Source: UBA7378 sp049611805 (GTDB lineage: Bacteria; Pseudomonadota; Alphaproteobacteria; RS24). Taken from it: 64,000 nucleotides of DNA. The stretch lies in contig JBMZAX010000004.1 of assembly GCA_049611805.1 (NCBI GenBank), positions 1 through 64,000 on the forward strand, read 5' to 3'. Below the pieces are notes generated by a model. It was not told where the DNA came from. It saw nothing but the letters and a program-made list of their open reading frames with translations, and did no database searches. This document shows positions 40,357 to 50,135 of the stretch, one piece after another. Position numbers and translations under genes: made by a program. How positions within the stretch are numbered: the stretch's first letter is position 1; the number at the start of each line of letters is the position of its first letter.

Positions 40357-41043
40357 TTAAACGGGTTTCGCATCATCAACCCCGTCGCGTTTTCTGGTTT
40401 CCAGATAGGGCGCGATGAGGGCGCCAAAGCGATTAATCGCCTGCTCAATTTGCGCCGGATCGGGAGTAAAAGGTTGTTGCAAAATCAACCCGCGCATAAA
40501 AGTGCGGGCAATCATCCAGATTTGGCGCACATCGTCATCATCGCCATTGGGCGAGGCATAAAAGCCGACCACGGCCTCATCCAGCTTGGTGTTCCAGTCG
40601 GTTAATCGTGCGCTGACGCGGGCGCTAAGTTTTTTGTCCGTGCGGGTGGCCATCAGCACTTCCGACAGTGCCCGGCCGCGCGCCGTGCCGGTCATGTTGC
40701 GGGCCAGCCAGCGCAAATCGGCGACAATATCTGTTTGGCTCAATTTCTTTGACGGCAATGACGGGCGCAGCAATTTCTCCAGCAGGCTGTCAATGGTGGC
40801 GATGACCAATTCTTCCTTGCTGGGGAAATGGTGGGTCAACGCACCGCGCGAGACATTGGCTTGGTCTTGAATGCGCGCGATGGAGGTGTCGGCATAGCCA
40901 AATTTGTCGAGGCAGAAAATGGTCGCCTCTATCAAATTATGGCGCGCTTCAAGCGATTGGCGCTGTCGCACCCCGCCCGCACTTGCCGGTTTGGGATCGT
41001 TTTGATTTGTCGCAGTTTTTTGCAAATGCGCCGGTGCCGACAT
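40357..41043 (-). CDS. TetR-family repressor (AtuR-like by position)
   Basis: 228 residues. The N-terminal helix-turn-helix spans about 35-80: LIEATIFCLDKFGYADTSIA, DQANVSRGALTHHFPSKEEL. The C-terminal ligand domain is less conserved. Divergent from the atuA-like gene and separated from it by a clear palindrome, exactly as AtuR is from atuA in Pseudomonas. It therefore probably represses the terpenoid operon until an acyl-CoA inducer binds. CTCC on the plus strand (GGAGG in sense) precedes its ATG. Confidence 0.85.
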   Translation of the reverse strand: MSAPAHLQKTATNQNDPKPASAGGVRQRQSLEARHNLIEATIFCLDKFGYADTSIARIQDQANVSRGALTHHFPSKEELVIATIDSLLEKLLRPSLPSKKLSQTDIVADLRWLARNMTGTARGRALSEVLMATRTDKKLSARVSARLTDWNTKLDEAVVGFYASPNGDDDDVRQIWMIARTFMRGLILQQPFTPDPAQIEQAINRFGALIAPYLETRKRDGVDDAKPV

Positions 41044-41094
41044 TGCAGCCTCCTTATGAGGTCCAGATTAACCGGATATTTTTCGCTTTACAAG

Positions 41095-41110
41095 CAGAAC
41101 AATCGTTCTG
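41095..41110 (+). promoter_or_regulatory. TetR operator between the regulator and atuA
   Basis: CAGAAC-AATC-GTTCTG is a perfect 6-bp inverted repeat with a 4-bp centre, 28 bp before the atuA start and about 50 bp before the tetR start. Size and placement fit an operator controlling both divergent genes. Confidence 0.7.
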
Positions 41111-41137
41111 TAAGATTATCCGCGCATGGAGGGGGAA

Positions 41138-42934
41138 ATGGCAAAAACAATTCGCATTGGCGGTGCCAGCGGCTATTGGGGCGAGTCGATGATGGCCACC
41201 CCGCAACTGCTCAAATCCGGCAATGTCGATTATCTGGTGTATGATTTTCTGGCCGAAATCACCATGTCGATCATGGCGCGGGCGCGCGCCAACAAGCCCG
41301 AAATGGGTTATGCGACAGACTTCATCACCGGTGTGTTGAAGCCAAACTTGCGCGATATTGCGGCCCAAGGCGTCAAAGTGCTGACCAATGCGGGCGGGGT
41401 GAACCCGGAGGCTTGCGGTGCGGCGGCGCGTGCGCTGATTGCCGAGCAGGGGCTTGATTTGAAAGTCGTCGTGGTGCTGGGCGATGATTTGCTGGCCCAA
41501 GGTGAGGGCTTGAGCGCGAGCGGCTATTCGGACATGTTTTCCGGCGAGGCTTTTCCGGAAGTGGAAAAACTTGCCAGCGTTAATGCCTATCTGGGCGGGT
41601 TTCCGGTCGCCGAAGCGCTGGATGCCGGTGCCGACATCGTCATTACCGGACGCAGCGTTGACAGCGCGGTGACGCTGGGCGCGTGTATTCACGCCTTTGG
41701 CTGGGCACGGGAAGATTATGACCAGCTGGCCGGCGGGTCGCTGGCCGGTCATATTATCGAATGCGGGCCGCAAGCCACGGGCGGCAATTTCACCGACTGG
41801 CATCTGGTCAAGGATACGATTGCCGATATCGGCTATCCGATTGCCGAAATTCGGCCAAATGGCGACTTCACCTGCACCAAGCCGCAAGGTTCCGGCGGCA
41901 TTGTGAATGTCGGCACGGTGAGCGAGCAAATGCTTTACGAAATCGGCGACCCGCAAGCTTATATGCTGCCCGATGTCACCTGCGATTTTTCAGATGTCGC
42001 CATTCGTCAGCTCGATGATGACATTGTTGAAATTACCAATACCAAGGGCTTCCCGCCCACTGACAGCTATAAGGTAAGCGCCACATATTTTGACGGGTTT
42101 CGCGCCGGCACAATGATGAGTTTTGTCGGGCTGGATGCCGCCGACAAAGCACGCGCCTTTGCCGAGGCCGCCTTTACCCGCACGCGCCGCCTGTTGCGCC
42201 AGCACAATATGGCGGATTTTGAAGAAACCAGCGTCGAAGTGCTGGGCGATGACAGCCAGTTCGGGGCGGCAGGCCAATCGACGGGCGGGCGCGAGGTGGT
42301 GCTGAAAATCGCCGCCAAGCATCCTGACATGGCCGGGGCCGGCGCGCTTTTGAAAGAAATTAGCGGTCTGGGGCTGGCAACGCCCGCCGGCCTGTCGATT
42401 TTTGCCGGTTCGCGCGCCAAACCGTCGCCGGTCGTGCGGTTGTTTTCATTTTTGATACCCAAAACCGATGTGTCGGTGTCGCTGGATGTTGACGGCGCAA
42501 AAACCGCGCATGAGGGCAAGCAGACGGATGTGTTTTCACCCGATATGGTCGCGCGGCCTGATGCTCTCGACGCGCCGGATTTGAGCAATGCCGTCGACGT
42601 GCCTTTGGTGGCCCTCGCATGGGGGCGTTCGGGCGACAAGGGCAATAAGGCCAATATCGGCATCATCGCCCGCAAAGCCGACTATCTGCCCTATATTTGG
42701 GCGGCGCTGGATGATGCCGCGATCCGCGACAGGTTCGGACATTTCATGGCCCCCGATAGCGGGTTTGAGCGGTATCTTTTGCCGGGTGCCCATGCCATGA
42801 ATATTTTAATTCACGAAGCCTTGGGCGGCGGCGGTGTCGCCAGCCTGCGCAATGACCCGCAGGGCAAGGCTTATGCTCAAATTTTGCTGGACCATCCGGT
42901 GCCGGTTTCAAGAGAAATTGCGGAGAGTTTGTAA
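41138..42934 (+). CDS. atuA: AtuA-family acyclic terpene utilisation protein
   Basis: 598 residues from ATG 41138, because GGAGGGG overlaps the earlier ATG and is correctly placed for this one. AtuA features: IRIGGASGYWGESMMATPQL, VLTNAGGVNPEACGAAARAL, DIVITGRSVDSAVTLGACIH and, near the C-terminus, ALAWGRSGDKGNKANIGIIA. AtuA is required for citronellol/geraniol degradation in Pseudomonas, but its reaction is not established. First gene of atuA-atuC-atuE-atuF; its TAA overlaps the next ATG by one base. Confidence 0.9.
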   Translation: MAKTIRIGGASGYWGESMMATPQLLKSGNVDYLVYDFLAEITMSIMARARANKPEMGYATDFITGVLKPNLRDIAAQGVKVLTNAGGVNPEACGAAARALIAEQGLDLKVVVVLGDDLLAQGEGLSASGYSDMFSGEAFPEVEKLASVNAYLGGFPVAEALDAGADIVITGRSVDSAVTLGACIHAFGWAREDYDQLAGGSLAGHIIECGPQATGGNFTDWHLVKDTIADIGYPIAEIRPNGDFTCTKPQGSGGIVNVGTVSEQMLYEIGDPQAYMLPDVTCDFSDVAIRQLDDDIVEITNTKGFPPTDSYKVSATYFDGFRAGTMMSFVGLDAADKARAFAEAAFTRTRRLLRQHNMADFEETSVEVLGDDSQFGAAGQSTGGREVVLKIAAKHPDMAGAGALLKEISGLGLATPAGLSIFAGSRAKPSPVVRLFSFLIPKTDVSVSLDVDGAKTAHEGKQTDVFSPDMVARPDALDAPDLSNAVDVPLVALAWGRSGDKGNKANIGIIARKADYLPYIWAALDDAAIRDRFGHFMAPDSGFERYLLPGAHAMNILIHEALGGGGVASLRNDPQGKAYAQILLDHPVPVSREIAESL

Positions 42935-44556
42935 TGGCCGTTTTTGAAAGCAAGCTGGATAAAAAATCCGACGCCTATGCCAAAAACCGTGCGGATCAGC
43001 TGGAAAAGCTGGCGCATTTGCGCGGGCTGGAACAGCGCGCGGTGGATGCATCCGAGCGTCGACGCCCGCGCTTTGAAGAGCGCGGCCAGCTGACCCCGCG
43101 CGACCGGCTGGCGCATTTGCTGGATCCGGGCATGCCGTTTTTGACGCTGTATAATATGGCGAGCTATTGCGTCGATGACCCGAACCGCGACACAAGCGTG
43201 CCCGGCGGCTCGGTGCTGGCCGGTATCGGTTATGTCAGCGGCGTGCGCGTGATGATCGTGGTCGACGATAGCGGCATCAACGCAGGTGCGGCCACCGAAA
43301 TGGGCTTTCGCAAAAGCCTTGAGGTGATGCGCATCGCGCTGAAAAACAAACTGCCCTTCATTCATCTGGTGGAAAGCGCGGGCGCCAATTTGATGACCTA
43401 TAAGGTCGAATTATGGGCGCATGGCGGCAGTGTGTTTTACATGCTTGCCAAATTGAGCGCCGCCGGTGTGCCGACATTGACGGTGCTGCACGGCCCCTCC
43501 ACGGCGGGCGGGGCCTATATGCCCGGCATGTCCGATTATAATGTCGGCGTGAAGCATAATGGCATGGCCGCGCTGGGCGGTGCGGCGCTGGTGCAGGCGG
43601 CGACAGGCGAGGTGGCTGACGAGCGCAAGCTGGGCGGCACCGAAATGCACGCCGCCGTGACCGGGCTGATGGAATATCTCGCCGAAGATGACGCCGAAGG
43701 CATTTTGCAAATTCGTGAAGTGGTCGGGCGCATGGGCTGGAACGAGCATTGCCCGACGCCGCCCGAACGCGCGTTTGACGAGCCGATTTACGATGCCGAT
43801 GAAATATTGGGTCTGGTGCCGACCGATTATCGGGTGCCGTATGACTCGCGCGAACTGATCGCGCGTCTTGTCGACGGGTCGGATTTCACCGAGTTCAAGG
43901 CACGCTTTGGCTCGAACCTTGTCTGTACGCAGGCCGACATATTCGGCCATCCGGTCGGGCTGGTTGCCAATAATGGCCCGATGGGGCCGGACGAAGCGGC
44001 CAAGGGCGCGCATTTTTTCCAGATTATCGACCAGGCAAATGTGCCGCTGGTATTTCTGAACAACATCACCGGCTATATGGTCGGCACCGAATATGAACAG
44101 GCCGGCATGATCAAGCATGGCGCAAAAATGATTCAGGCGGCGGCCAATATTCGCGTGCCGAAGCTGACATTTTATGTCGGTGCCAGCTATGGCGCGGGCA
44201 ATTACGGCATGGCCGGTTTGGGTTATGAGCCGGATTTTCTGTTCAGCTGGCCTGCCGCGCTGACAGGCGTGATGGGCGGCGAATCTGCCGCCGGCACGAT
44301 GGAAACCGTGGCGCTGGCAAGTGCCAAACGCCGCGGCGTTGAACCGGATATGGAGGCGCTGGCAAAACAGCGCGCGGCGATTGTCGAAATTTTCAATTCG
44401 CAGGAAGACGCTTTCTACACATCCGGTCGGATGCTGGACAATGGCATTATCGACCCGCGCGACACACGCAATGTGCTTGGCTTTTTGCTGGGCACAATAT
44501 GGGAGCGCAAAAACCGTACCCTGCAACCCAATGCCTTTGGCGTTGGGCGCATGTAA
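42934..44556 (+). CDS. atuC: Geranyl-CoA/methylcrotonyl-CoA-type carboxyltransferase subunit
   Basis: 540 residues, the beta subunit length of methylcrotonyl- and geranyl-CoA carboxylases. Diagnostic segments: RFEERGQLTPRDRLAHLLDP, HGPSTAGGAYMPGMSDYN, FLNNITGYMVGTEYEQAGMI and KLTFYVGASYGAGNYGMAGL. It moves the carboxyl group from biotin to the acyl-CoA. Which of the two substrates is used cannot be read directly, but linkage to atuA favours geranyl-CoA. Partner: the biotin carboxylase subunit at 45.4 kb. Confidence 0.9.
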   Translation: MAVFESKLDKKSDAYAKNRADQLEKLAHLRGLEQRAVDASERRRPRFEERGQLTPRDRLAHLLDPGMPFLTLYNMASYCVDDPNRDTSVPGGSVLAGIGYVSGVRVMIVVDDSGINAGAATEMGFRKSLEVMRIALKNKLPFIHLVESAGANLMTYKVELWAHGGSVFYMLAKLSAAGVPTLTVLHGPSTAGGAYMPGMSDYNVGVKHNGMAALGGAALVQAATGEVADERKLGGTEMHAAVTGLMEYLAEDDAEGILQIREVVGRMGWNEHCPTPPERAFDEPIYDADEILGLVPTDYRVPYDSRELIARLVDGSDFTEFKARFGSNLVCTQADIFGHPVGLVANNGPMGPDEAAKGAHFFQIIDQANVPLVFLNNITGYMVGTEYEQAGMIKHGAKMIQAAANIRVPKLTFYVGASYGAGNYGMAGLGYEPDFLFSWPAALTGVMGGESAAGTMETVALASAKRRGVEPDMEALAKQRAAIVEIFNSQEDAFYTSGRMLDNGIIDPRDTRNVLGFLLGTIWERKNRTLQPNAFGVGRM

Positions 44557-44582
44557 TTCGATTTACCGAAAAGGAACCAGAA

Positions 44583-45386
44583 ATGACCGCGCCGGACACC
44601 CAAACCATTGATTTTGAGCTGGATGCTGACTGGGCCACTTTATGGCTCAACCGCCCCGACGCCCGCAATGCCATGTCGGATGAGCTGGTGGCGGATTTGC
44701 GCGCCCAGCTTGCCTATATCGCCACGCGCGCCGATATTCGCGGGCTGACCATTCGCGGCCGGGGCGATGCGTTTTGCGCCGGCGGCGATTTGAAAGGGTT
44801 CAAAAATAATTTCCAGTCCGAGCGGTCGCTGGAAGAGGTGATTGGCGACAGTTCCAAAATGGGCGATTTTTTCCTCGCCGTGCGCTCCATGCCGCAGGTT
44901 GTGGTGTTTTTGTTGCACGGTGCGGCGATGGCCGGCGGGCTGGGCATGGCGTGCGCCGGTGATATTGTGATTGCCGCCAAAGACACCAAAATGGGGTTGA
45001 CCGAAACCTCGATCGGCGTCGTGCCGGCCCAGATCGGGCGCTATATTGTCGAGCGCGTGGGCGAGTTCAAGGCGCGCTATATCATGCTGACCGCAAAGCG
45101 TTTTACGGCTGTTGAAGGGGCCGATATGGGGTTGGTCGATTTTCTGGTCGATGATGTCGCCGCGGCCGAAGCGGTCGAGGCCGAGATAAAAGCCGATGTG
45201 CGCCGCTGCGCGCCCATGGCAAATGCGGCAACCAAAAAACTGCTTGAGCAAAACAAGGTGCTGGGGGCGCAGGAAATGATCCGCTATGCCGGAGAATTAT
45301 TCGCCGAAGCCGTCAAAAGCGATGAAGGGCGTGAGGGCGTGGCGTCGTTCCTCGAAAAACGCAAACCGAATTGGACACAGAGCTAG
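44583..45386 (+). CDS. atuE: Enoyl-CoA hydratase (isohexenylglutaconyl-CoA hydratase-like)
   Basis: 267 residues from ATG 44583 (AAGGA 7-8 bp upstream). Crotonase fold: LWLNRPDARNAMSDELVADL, the oxyanion strand GDAFCAGGDLKGF, and AAMAGGLGMACAGDIVIAAK. TLTETSIGVVP-type residues follow. In the Atu pathway the carboxylated geranyl-CoA is next hydrated by AtuE, which fits its place between the two carboxylase subunits. The same arrangement occurs in leucine clusters (methylglutaconyl-CoA hydratase), so the symbol is by context. Confidence 0.82.
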   Translation: MTAPDTQTIDFELDADWATLWLNRPDARNAMSDELVADLRAQLAYIATRADIRGLTIRGRGDAFCAGGDLKGFKNNFQSERSLEEVIGDSSKMGDFFLAVRSMPQVVVFLLHGAAMAGGLGMACAGDIVIAAKDTKMGLTETSIGVVPAQIGRYIVERVGEFKARYIMLTAKRFTAVEGADMGLVDFLVDDVAAAEAVEAEIKADVRRCAPMANAATKKLLEQNKVLGAQEMIRYAGELFAEAVKSDEGREGVASFLEKRKPNWTQS

Positions 45387-45397
45387 GAGCCGGCGGC

Positions 45398-47389
45398 ATG
45401 GGGCGTATTCGTAAATTACTGGTTGCCAATCGCGGCGAGATTGCCTGCCGCGTGATGCGGACGGCGCGCGATCAGGGCATTGCCACTGTCGCGATTTATT
45501 CCGAACCCGACGCCACTGCGCCGCATGTGCTGATGGCTGATGAAGCGGTGCTGATCGGGCCGGGCCCGGTCGGGCAGTCATATTTGGTGCCGGAGAAAAT
45601 TCTGGCGGCGGCGGGTGAAACAAAAGCCGATGCGGTGCATCCGGGATATGGGTTCTTGTCGGAAAATGCCGATTTTGCCGCCGCGGTTGAAGCCGCGGGT
45701 CTGATTTTTGTCGGGCCGAGTGCGGAGGCGATTGACCTGATGGGCAATAAGGCGGCGGCCAAGCGGCGGATGATTGAGGCCGGTGTGCCGTGCGTGCCGG
45801 GCTATGAGGGCGCCGACCAGAAAGACGAGACGCTGGTCGCCGAGGGCGAAAAAATCGGCTTTCCGATTATGGTGAAAGCCGCCGCCGGTGGCGGGGGGCG
45901 CGGCATGCGCCTTGTCGCGGCGGCCGACTCACTGCCTGCGGCCATTACCACCGCGCGCTCGGAAGCGGAAAATGCGTTCGGTTCGGGCGAGCTTATTCTG
46001 GAAAAGGCCATTGTAAAGCCGCGCCATGTCGAGGTGCAGGTATTTGCCGACAGCCACGGCAATGTCATCCATCTCGGCGAGCGCGATTGTTCGGTTCAGC
46101 GTCGTCATCAGAAAGTTATCGAGGAAGCGCCGTGTCCGGTCATGACGCCGGAATTGCGCGACGCGATGGGCAGCGCCGCGGTTGAAGCGGCGCGCTCGAT
46201 CAATTATCGCGGGGCCGGCACGGTCGAATTTCTGCTGGATGCAAGCGGCGAGTTTTATTTCCTCGAAATGAACACGCGTCTTCAGGTCGAGCATCCCGTG
46301 ACGGAAGAAGTGACGGGGCTGGATCTCGTGGCCCTGCAATTGCGCGTGGCCGAAGGCGGCGAACTTGACCTTCCCCAGGAAGAGGTTTTTCTGGACGGCA
46401 GCGCCATTGAGGTGCGCCTTTATGCCGAGGATCCGGCCAATAAGTTTTTGCCCTGCACGGGGCTTGTCGATTTTTTCGATACGCCGTCGCGCCCCGGTGT
46501 ACGCATTGATGCGGGCATTGTGGCGGGTCAGGAAATATCGCCCTTTTACGACCCGATGATTGCCAAAATCATCACCTATGGCGAAACTCGCGAAGTGGCG
46601 CGCAAGCTGATGGTGGATGTTTTGCGCGAAACCGCGCTTTTCGGCGTGCGCACCAATCGCGATTTTTTAATCGCGTGCCTTGAAAATGACCGCTTTGCCG
46701 ATGGCGCATTTTCCACCGCCTTCATTGCCGAGGAATTCGGCGAAGAAGGGTTTTCCGAAACCCCGCCCGGCGCTCGCGAAATGGCCGTGCTGGGGGTGCG
46801 TCACTATTTGCTGGATCGCGGCCGTGCTTTCGACAAAACATTGAACCTGCCCGACAGATTGCTTGGGTTTACCTCCAATGAGGAGCTTCACACGAGCTAT
46901 CTTCTGGCCTGTGGGGACGAGACGTTCCATGTGATTGTGCGTGCCCAAAAAGACGGCAGTTACGTTGTCAATGTCGGGGATGAGACGCTGAATGTGACCG
47001 TGCGCACTGTTGAAGGCGCGCGCGCTGTCCTGCTGGTTGACGGCGAAGCGGTCGCCAGCACGGTGCATTTGTCCGACGACACATTGCATGGGCTTGTCGG
47101 CGGGCGCGGGCTTGATTGCGTCAATTTGCTGGCCAAGGCGCGCGGCAGCGACGAGGGCAGCGACGGGCGGCGCGTTCTGGCACCGATGCACGGGCGCGTG
47201 GTGGAGGTTTTGGTCAGCGCCGGCGATGCCGTTCAAAAGGGCGACCGGCTGGCAATTATCGAAGCGATGAAAATGCAGCATGATATCCTTGCCGAAATTG
47301 ACGGTTCGGTTGATGATCTGTTAATTGAAATCGACCAGCAGGTCGGTGCCGAAGATCTGATGATCACAATTGCGGCAGATGACGAATAG
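45398..47389 (+). CDS. atuF: Biotin carboxylase/biotinyl carrier subunit (geranyl- or methylcrotonyl-CoA carboxylase)
   Basis: 663 residues from ATG 45398 (AGGAG upstream). An ATP-grasp biotin carboxylase domain occupies about 1-450: KLLVANRGEIACRVMRTARD, HPGYGFLSENADFA, the Gly-rich loop AAGGGGRGMRLV and EMNTRLQVEHPVTEEVTGLD. A linker domain follows, then the C-terminal biotinyl domain with the modified lysine at about 625 in EAMKMQHD. It forms the carboxylase with the atuC product. It may also serve the biotinyl-carboxyltransferase fusion at 37 kb. Confidence 0.92.
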   Translation: MGRIRKLLVANRGEIACRVMRTARDQGIATVAIYSEPDATAPHVLMADEAVLIGPGPVGQSYLVPEKILAAAGETKADAVHPGYGFLSENADFAAAVEAAGLIFVGPSAEAIDLMGNKAAAKRRMIEAGVPCVPGYEGADQKDETLVAEGEKIGFPIMVKAAAGGGGRGMRLVAAADSLPAAITTARSEAENAFGSGELILEKAIVKPRHVEVQVFADSHGNVIHLGERDCSVQRRHQKVIEEAPCPVMTPELRDAMGSAAVEAARSINYRGAGTVEFLLDASGEFYFLEMNTRLQVEHPVTEEVTGLDLVALQLRVAEGGELDLPQEEVFLDGSAIEVRLYAEDPANKFLPCTGLVDFFDTPSRPGVRIDAGIVAGQEISPFYDPMIAKIITYGETREVARKLMVDVLRETALFGVRTNRDFLIACLENDRFADGAFSTAFIAEEFGEEGFSETPPGAREMAVLGVRHYLLDRGRAFDKTLNLPDRLLGFTSNEELHTSYLLACGDETFHVIVRAQKDGSYVVNVGDETLNVTVRTVEGARAVLLVDGEAVASTVHLSDDTLHGLVGGRGLDCVNLLAKARGSDEGSDGRRVLAPMHGRVVEVLVSAGDAVQKGDRLAIIEAMKMQHDILAEIDGSVDDLLIEIDQQVGAEDLMITIAADDE

Positions 47390-47397
47390 GGGATTTT

Positions 47398-48198
47398 ATG
47401 TTGAATGAAGCGCGCGATTTTATGGCCGAGTCAGACGCGCTCTACGCCATTATGAAAGATTTGAGCGACGATGATTTCGCCGCGCCGACCCAGTTCAAAG
47501 ACTGGACGTTGAACGATGTTCTGGAACATCTCCATATGTGGAATTGGGCGGCCAATGAATCCTATATCGATGAAGAAAACTTCGTGGAATTTATCGCCGA
47601 TGTGATGAATGACGTGCAAGGCGGCAGTCTCAAAATATTTGAACGCAAATGGATTGACGGTCTGGCCGGGCGCGCGCTTCTGGAGACATGGCGGGCGTTT
47701 TACACCGAAATGGCGGCGCGGTTTGAGCAGGTCGATCCGAAAATGCGCCTGAAATGGGCGGGCCCCAGCATGAGCGCGCGGTCATCCATCTCGGCGCGGC
47801 TGATGGAAACATGGGCGCATGGGCAGGAAGTGTTCGACCATTTGGGCGTGGTGCGCGTTGATGCCGACCGTATAAAAAGCATTGCCGTTCTGGGCACAAA
47901 TACTTTTGGCTGGACCTATGCCACGCGCGGCGAAACACCGGCAGGCCCGATGCCTTATGTGCGCCTGACGGCACCGTCCGGCGATATCTGGGAATTTGGA
48001 GAGCCGTCGACGGAAGAGATGGTGGAAGGTTCCGCATCGGAGTTTTGTCAGGTGGTGACACAGGTGCGTAACATTGCCGATACACAAATCCGCGTGGTCG
48101 GGCCGGTTGCGACCGACTGGATGTCGAAAGCACAATGTTTTGCCGGTGGCCCGGAAACACCGCCGCCGCCGGGCACGCGTTTTACAAAAACCAAATAA
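47398..48198 (+). CDS. TIGR03084-like, DinB/maleylpyruvate-isomerase-fold protein
   Basis: 266 residues, 8 bp after atuF. The four-helix-bundle N-terminal domain carries candidate metal ligands in VLEHLHMWNWA and METWAHGQEVFDHLG. A C-terminal alpha/beta part follows, with VRLTAPSGDIWEFGEPS and VRNIADTQIRVVGPVATDWM. This matches the TIGR03084 group of metal-binding proteins found beside fatty-acid and terpenoid genes. Thiol-dependent chemistry is known for relatives; the reaction here is unknown. Confidence 0.75.
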   Translation: MLNEARDFMAESDALYAIMKDLSDDDFAAPTQFKDWTLNDVLEHLHMWNWAANESYIDEENFVEFIADVMNDVQGGSLKIFERKWIDGLAGRALLETWRAFYTEMAARFEQVDPKMRLKWAGPSMSARSSISARLMETWAHGQEVFDHLGVVRVDADRIKSIAVLGTNTFGWTYATRGETPAGPMPYVRLTAPSGDIWEFGEPSTEEMVEGSASEFCQVVTQVRNIADTQIRVVGPVATDWMSKAQCFAGGPETPPPPGTRFTKTK

Positions 48199-48215
48199 TC
48201 AAAAAGGAAATGAAT

Positions 48216-49244
48216 ATGCCTCCCACTCAAGAGCATGCCACTCAAGGGCATTCCACCGGCACGCCTGCGTCGGCTGTCGAGCCGCGCCACAACTGGACGC
48301 AGGCCGAAGCCGAGGCTTTGTTCGCCCTGCCGTTCAATGATTTGATATTTCAGGCCCAGAGCGTGCACCGGCAATGGTTCGACCCCAATGAGGTGCAAAA
48401 AAGCACGCTTTTGTCGATCAAGACCGGCGGGTGCCCCGAAGATTGCGGCTATTGCAGCCAGAGCGCGAGCTTTGAAACCGGCATCAAGGCCACCAAGCTG
48501 ATGGATGTGGAGGCGGTGCTGGAAGGCGCGCGCCGCGCCAAAGCCAGCGGTGCCTCCAGATATTGCATGGGCGCGGCGTGGCGTTCGCCGAAAGACCGCG
48601 ACATTGACGCCATTGTCGAAATGATCAGGGGCGTGCGCGAGATGGGGATGGAAACCTGCATGACATTGGGCATGCTGACGCCCGAACAGGCGGCGCGCCT
48701 CAAGGAAGCCGGGCTTGATTATTACAATCACAATGTCGACACGTCGGAAGAATTTTACGGCGAGATTATCACCACGCGCAATTTTGAAGACCGTATCGAA
48801 ACCATCCGCCATGTGCAGGATGCGGGCATTAATGTGTGTGCGGGCGGCATTTTGGGCATGGGCGAGCAAATCGGCGACCATGCGAGCATGCTGGTGACGC
48901 TGGCAAACCTGAACCCGCAGCCGCAATCCGTGCCCATCAATATGCTGATACCGATTGCGGGCACGCCGCTGGGCGAGGCCGAGGCCGTCGATCCGCTGGA
49001 TTTTGTGAGCTGTATCGCTGTTGCCCGCATCATGATGCCGAAATCCGTAGTCCGGCTGTCAGCGGGGCGTGAGTGGATGTCGGATGAAACACAGGCTTTG
49101 TGTTTTCTGGCCGGTGCCAATTCGATTTTCATTGGCGAGGCCTTGCTGACCGCCGCCAATCCGGAATTGTCGAAAGATGAGAAGTTGTTTCAGCGTTTGG
49201 GCCTGAAGCCAATGCCCGCCCATGCGTGCCCGTCTGCTGTCTAA
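48216..49244 (+). CDS. bioB: Biotin synthase
   Basis: 342 residues from ATG 48216; AAGGA is well spaced for it and too close for ATG 48210. Radical-SAM cluster motif GGCPEDCGYCSQSA supplies Cys73, Cys77 and Cys80. The second-cluster region and ARIMMPKSVVRLSAGREWMS follow, as do NSIFIGEALLTAANPELSKD at the end. It inserts sulfur into dethiobiotin. No other biotin-synthesis gene is nearby, so its place behind the biotin-dependent carboxylase genes suggests co-regulation of cofactor with enzyme demand. Confidence 0.96.
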   Translation: MPPTQEHATQGHSTGTPASAVEPRHNWTQAEAEALFALPFNDLIFQAQSVHRQWFDPNEVQKSTLLSIKTGGCPEDCGYCSQSASFETGIKATKLMDVEAVLEGARRAKASGASRYCMGAAWRSPKDRDIDAIVEMIRGVREMGMETCMTLGMLTPEQAARLKEAGLDYYNHNVDTSEEFYGEIITTRNFEDRIETIRHVQDAGINVCAGGILGMGEQIGDHASMLVTLANLNPQPQSVPINMLIPIAGTPLGEAEAVDPLDFVSCIAVARIMMPKSVVRLSAGREWMSDETQALCFLAGANSIFIGEALLTAANPELSKDEKLFQRLGLKPMPAHACPSAV

Positions 49245-49272
49245 AGCCCGCTCATAAGCCTATTCGAAAGGC

Positions 49273-50058
49273 CTATTCAAAAGCCGCAATCATTTGCATG
49301 GCGTCCATGATGCGGGTGCCGTCGGCGTCCCAAACATGCATGATTTGTGAGGCATAGCCATTGCCGGCATGTTGTGAAAACGTGTTGAGCAGCCACCAGC
49401 CATCGCGCGTTTGGGGGGTGTCGACCAGCATATTGATATTCCAGTTCATCGAGCTGATGCCGCGCACGCTCTTCATCATGCCAAGCACGGCGGGCGGCGG
49501 TGCATCGCCCAGCGCGATAAGCGGCACAATGCCGTCGCGGGCACGGGCATCCTTGTGCCGGAACCAAATCAGATTATCGGCTTCTGCCGAGCCGGACATG
49601 GGCACGGATAATTTCACGGCGCGTGCTTCGAAATGCTCCATGAATACCGGCACACGATCGTTCCAGGCAAGCTCCGGAATATCTTCGGGCGGGGCTATGT
49701 CGTCGCGGCGCGGATAATGCGCCTGCACCTGCATGTCGCGATTGACGCCAAAGGTGAAAATCGCGCGCCCGGCGAGCGCATCATCGCCGGTAAGCCGCGC
49801 TTCAATCGTGACCGTGTTTTTGCCGCGCCGCAAAAGCTCCGTTGAAACCTTGAGCCGACCCGATGCCGGGCCGACGAAATTAATCTGAATCGTGCGCAGA
49901 GGCGGCAGGTCGTCATGCGCGCCCTGCACGGCCGCCAGCATCAGCGCGCCGGTCAAGCCGCCATAGGCGGTGCGCCCTTGCGTCCACCCGTCCGGCGTGT
50001 CGATTTCTGCGGCGGTTTGATGGTTCAAAAATTCGTCAATGAGGCGGGAAAATTCCAT
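49273..50058 (-). CDS. Acyl-CoA thioesterase family protein (double hotdog)
   Basis: 261 residues from ATG 50058. It reads as two hotdog halves: the first has WTQGRTAYGGLTGALMLAAV and IQINFVGPASGRLKVSTELL; the second has MKSVRGISSMNWNINMLVDT and a C-terminal QIMHVWDADGTRIMDAMQMI. This matches the TesB-like/4HBT_3 thioesterases that release CoA from medium- or branched-chain acyl-CoA. It converges on bioB, the gap being 28 bp. Confidence 0.83.
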   Translation of the reverse strand: MEFSRLIDEFLNHQTAAEIDTPDGWTQGRTAYGGLTGALMLAAVQGAHDDLPPLRTIQINFVGPASGRLKVSTELLRRGKNTVTIEARLTGDDALAGRAIFTFGVNRDMQVQAHYPRRDDIAPPEDIPELAWNDRVPVFMEHFEARAVKLSVPMSGSAEADNLIWFRHKDARARDGIVPLIALGDAPPPAVLGMMKSVRGISSMNWNINMLVDTPQTRDGWWLLNTFSQHAGNGYASQIMHVWDADGTRIMDAMQMIAAFE

Positions 50059-50135
50059 GAGCGTCTCTGTGTCGGCGGGGCGGGAGGGGTGGTGGCTATC
50101 TGTTCGGCGCACCGAACGGGTGTTTACGATTTATG

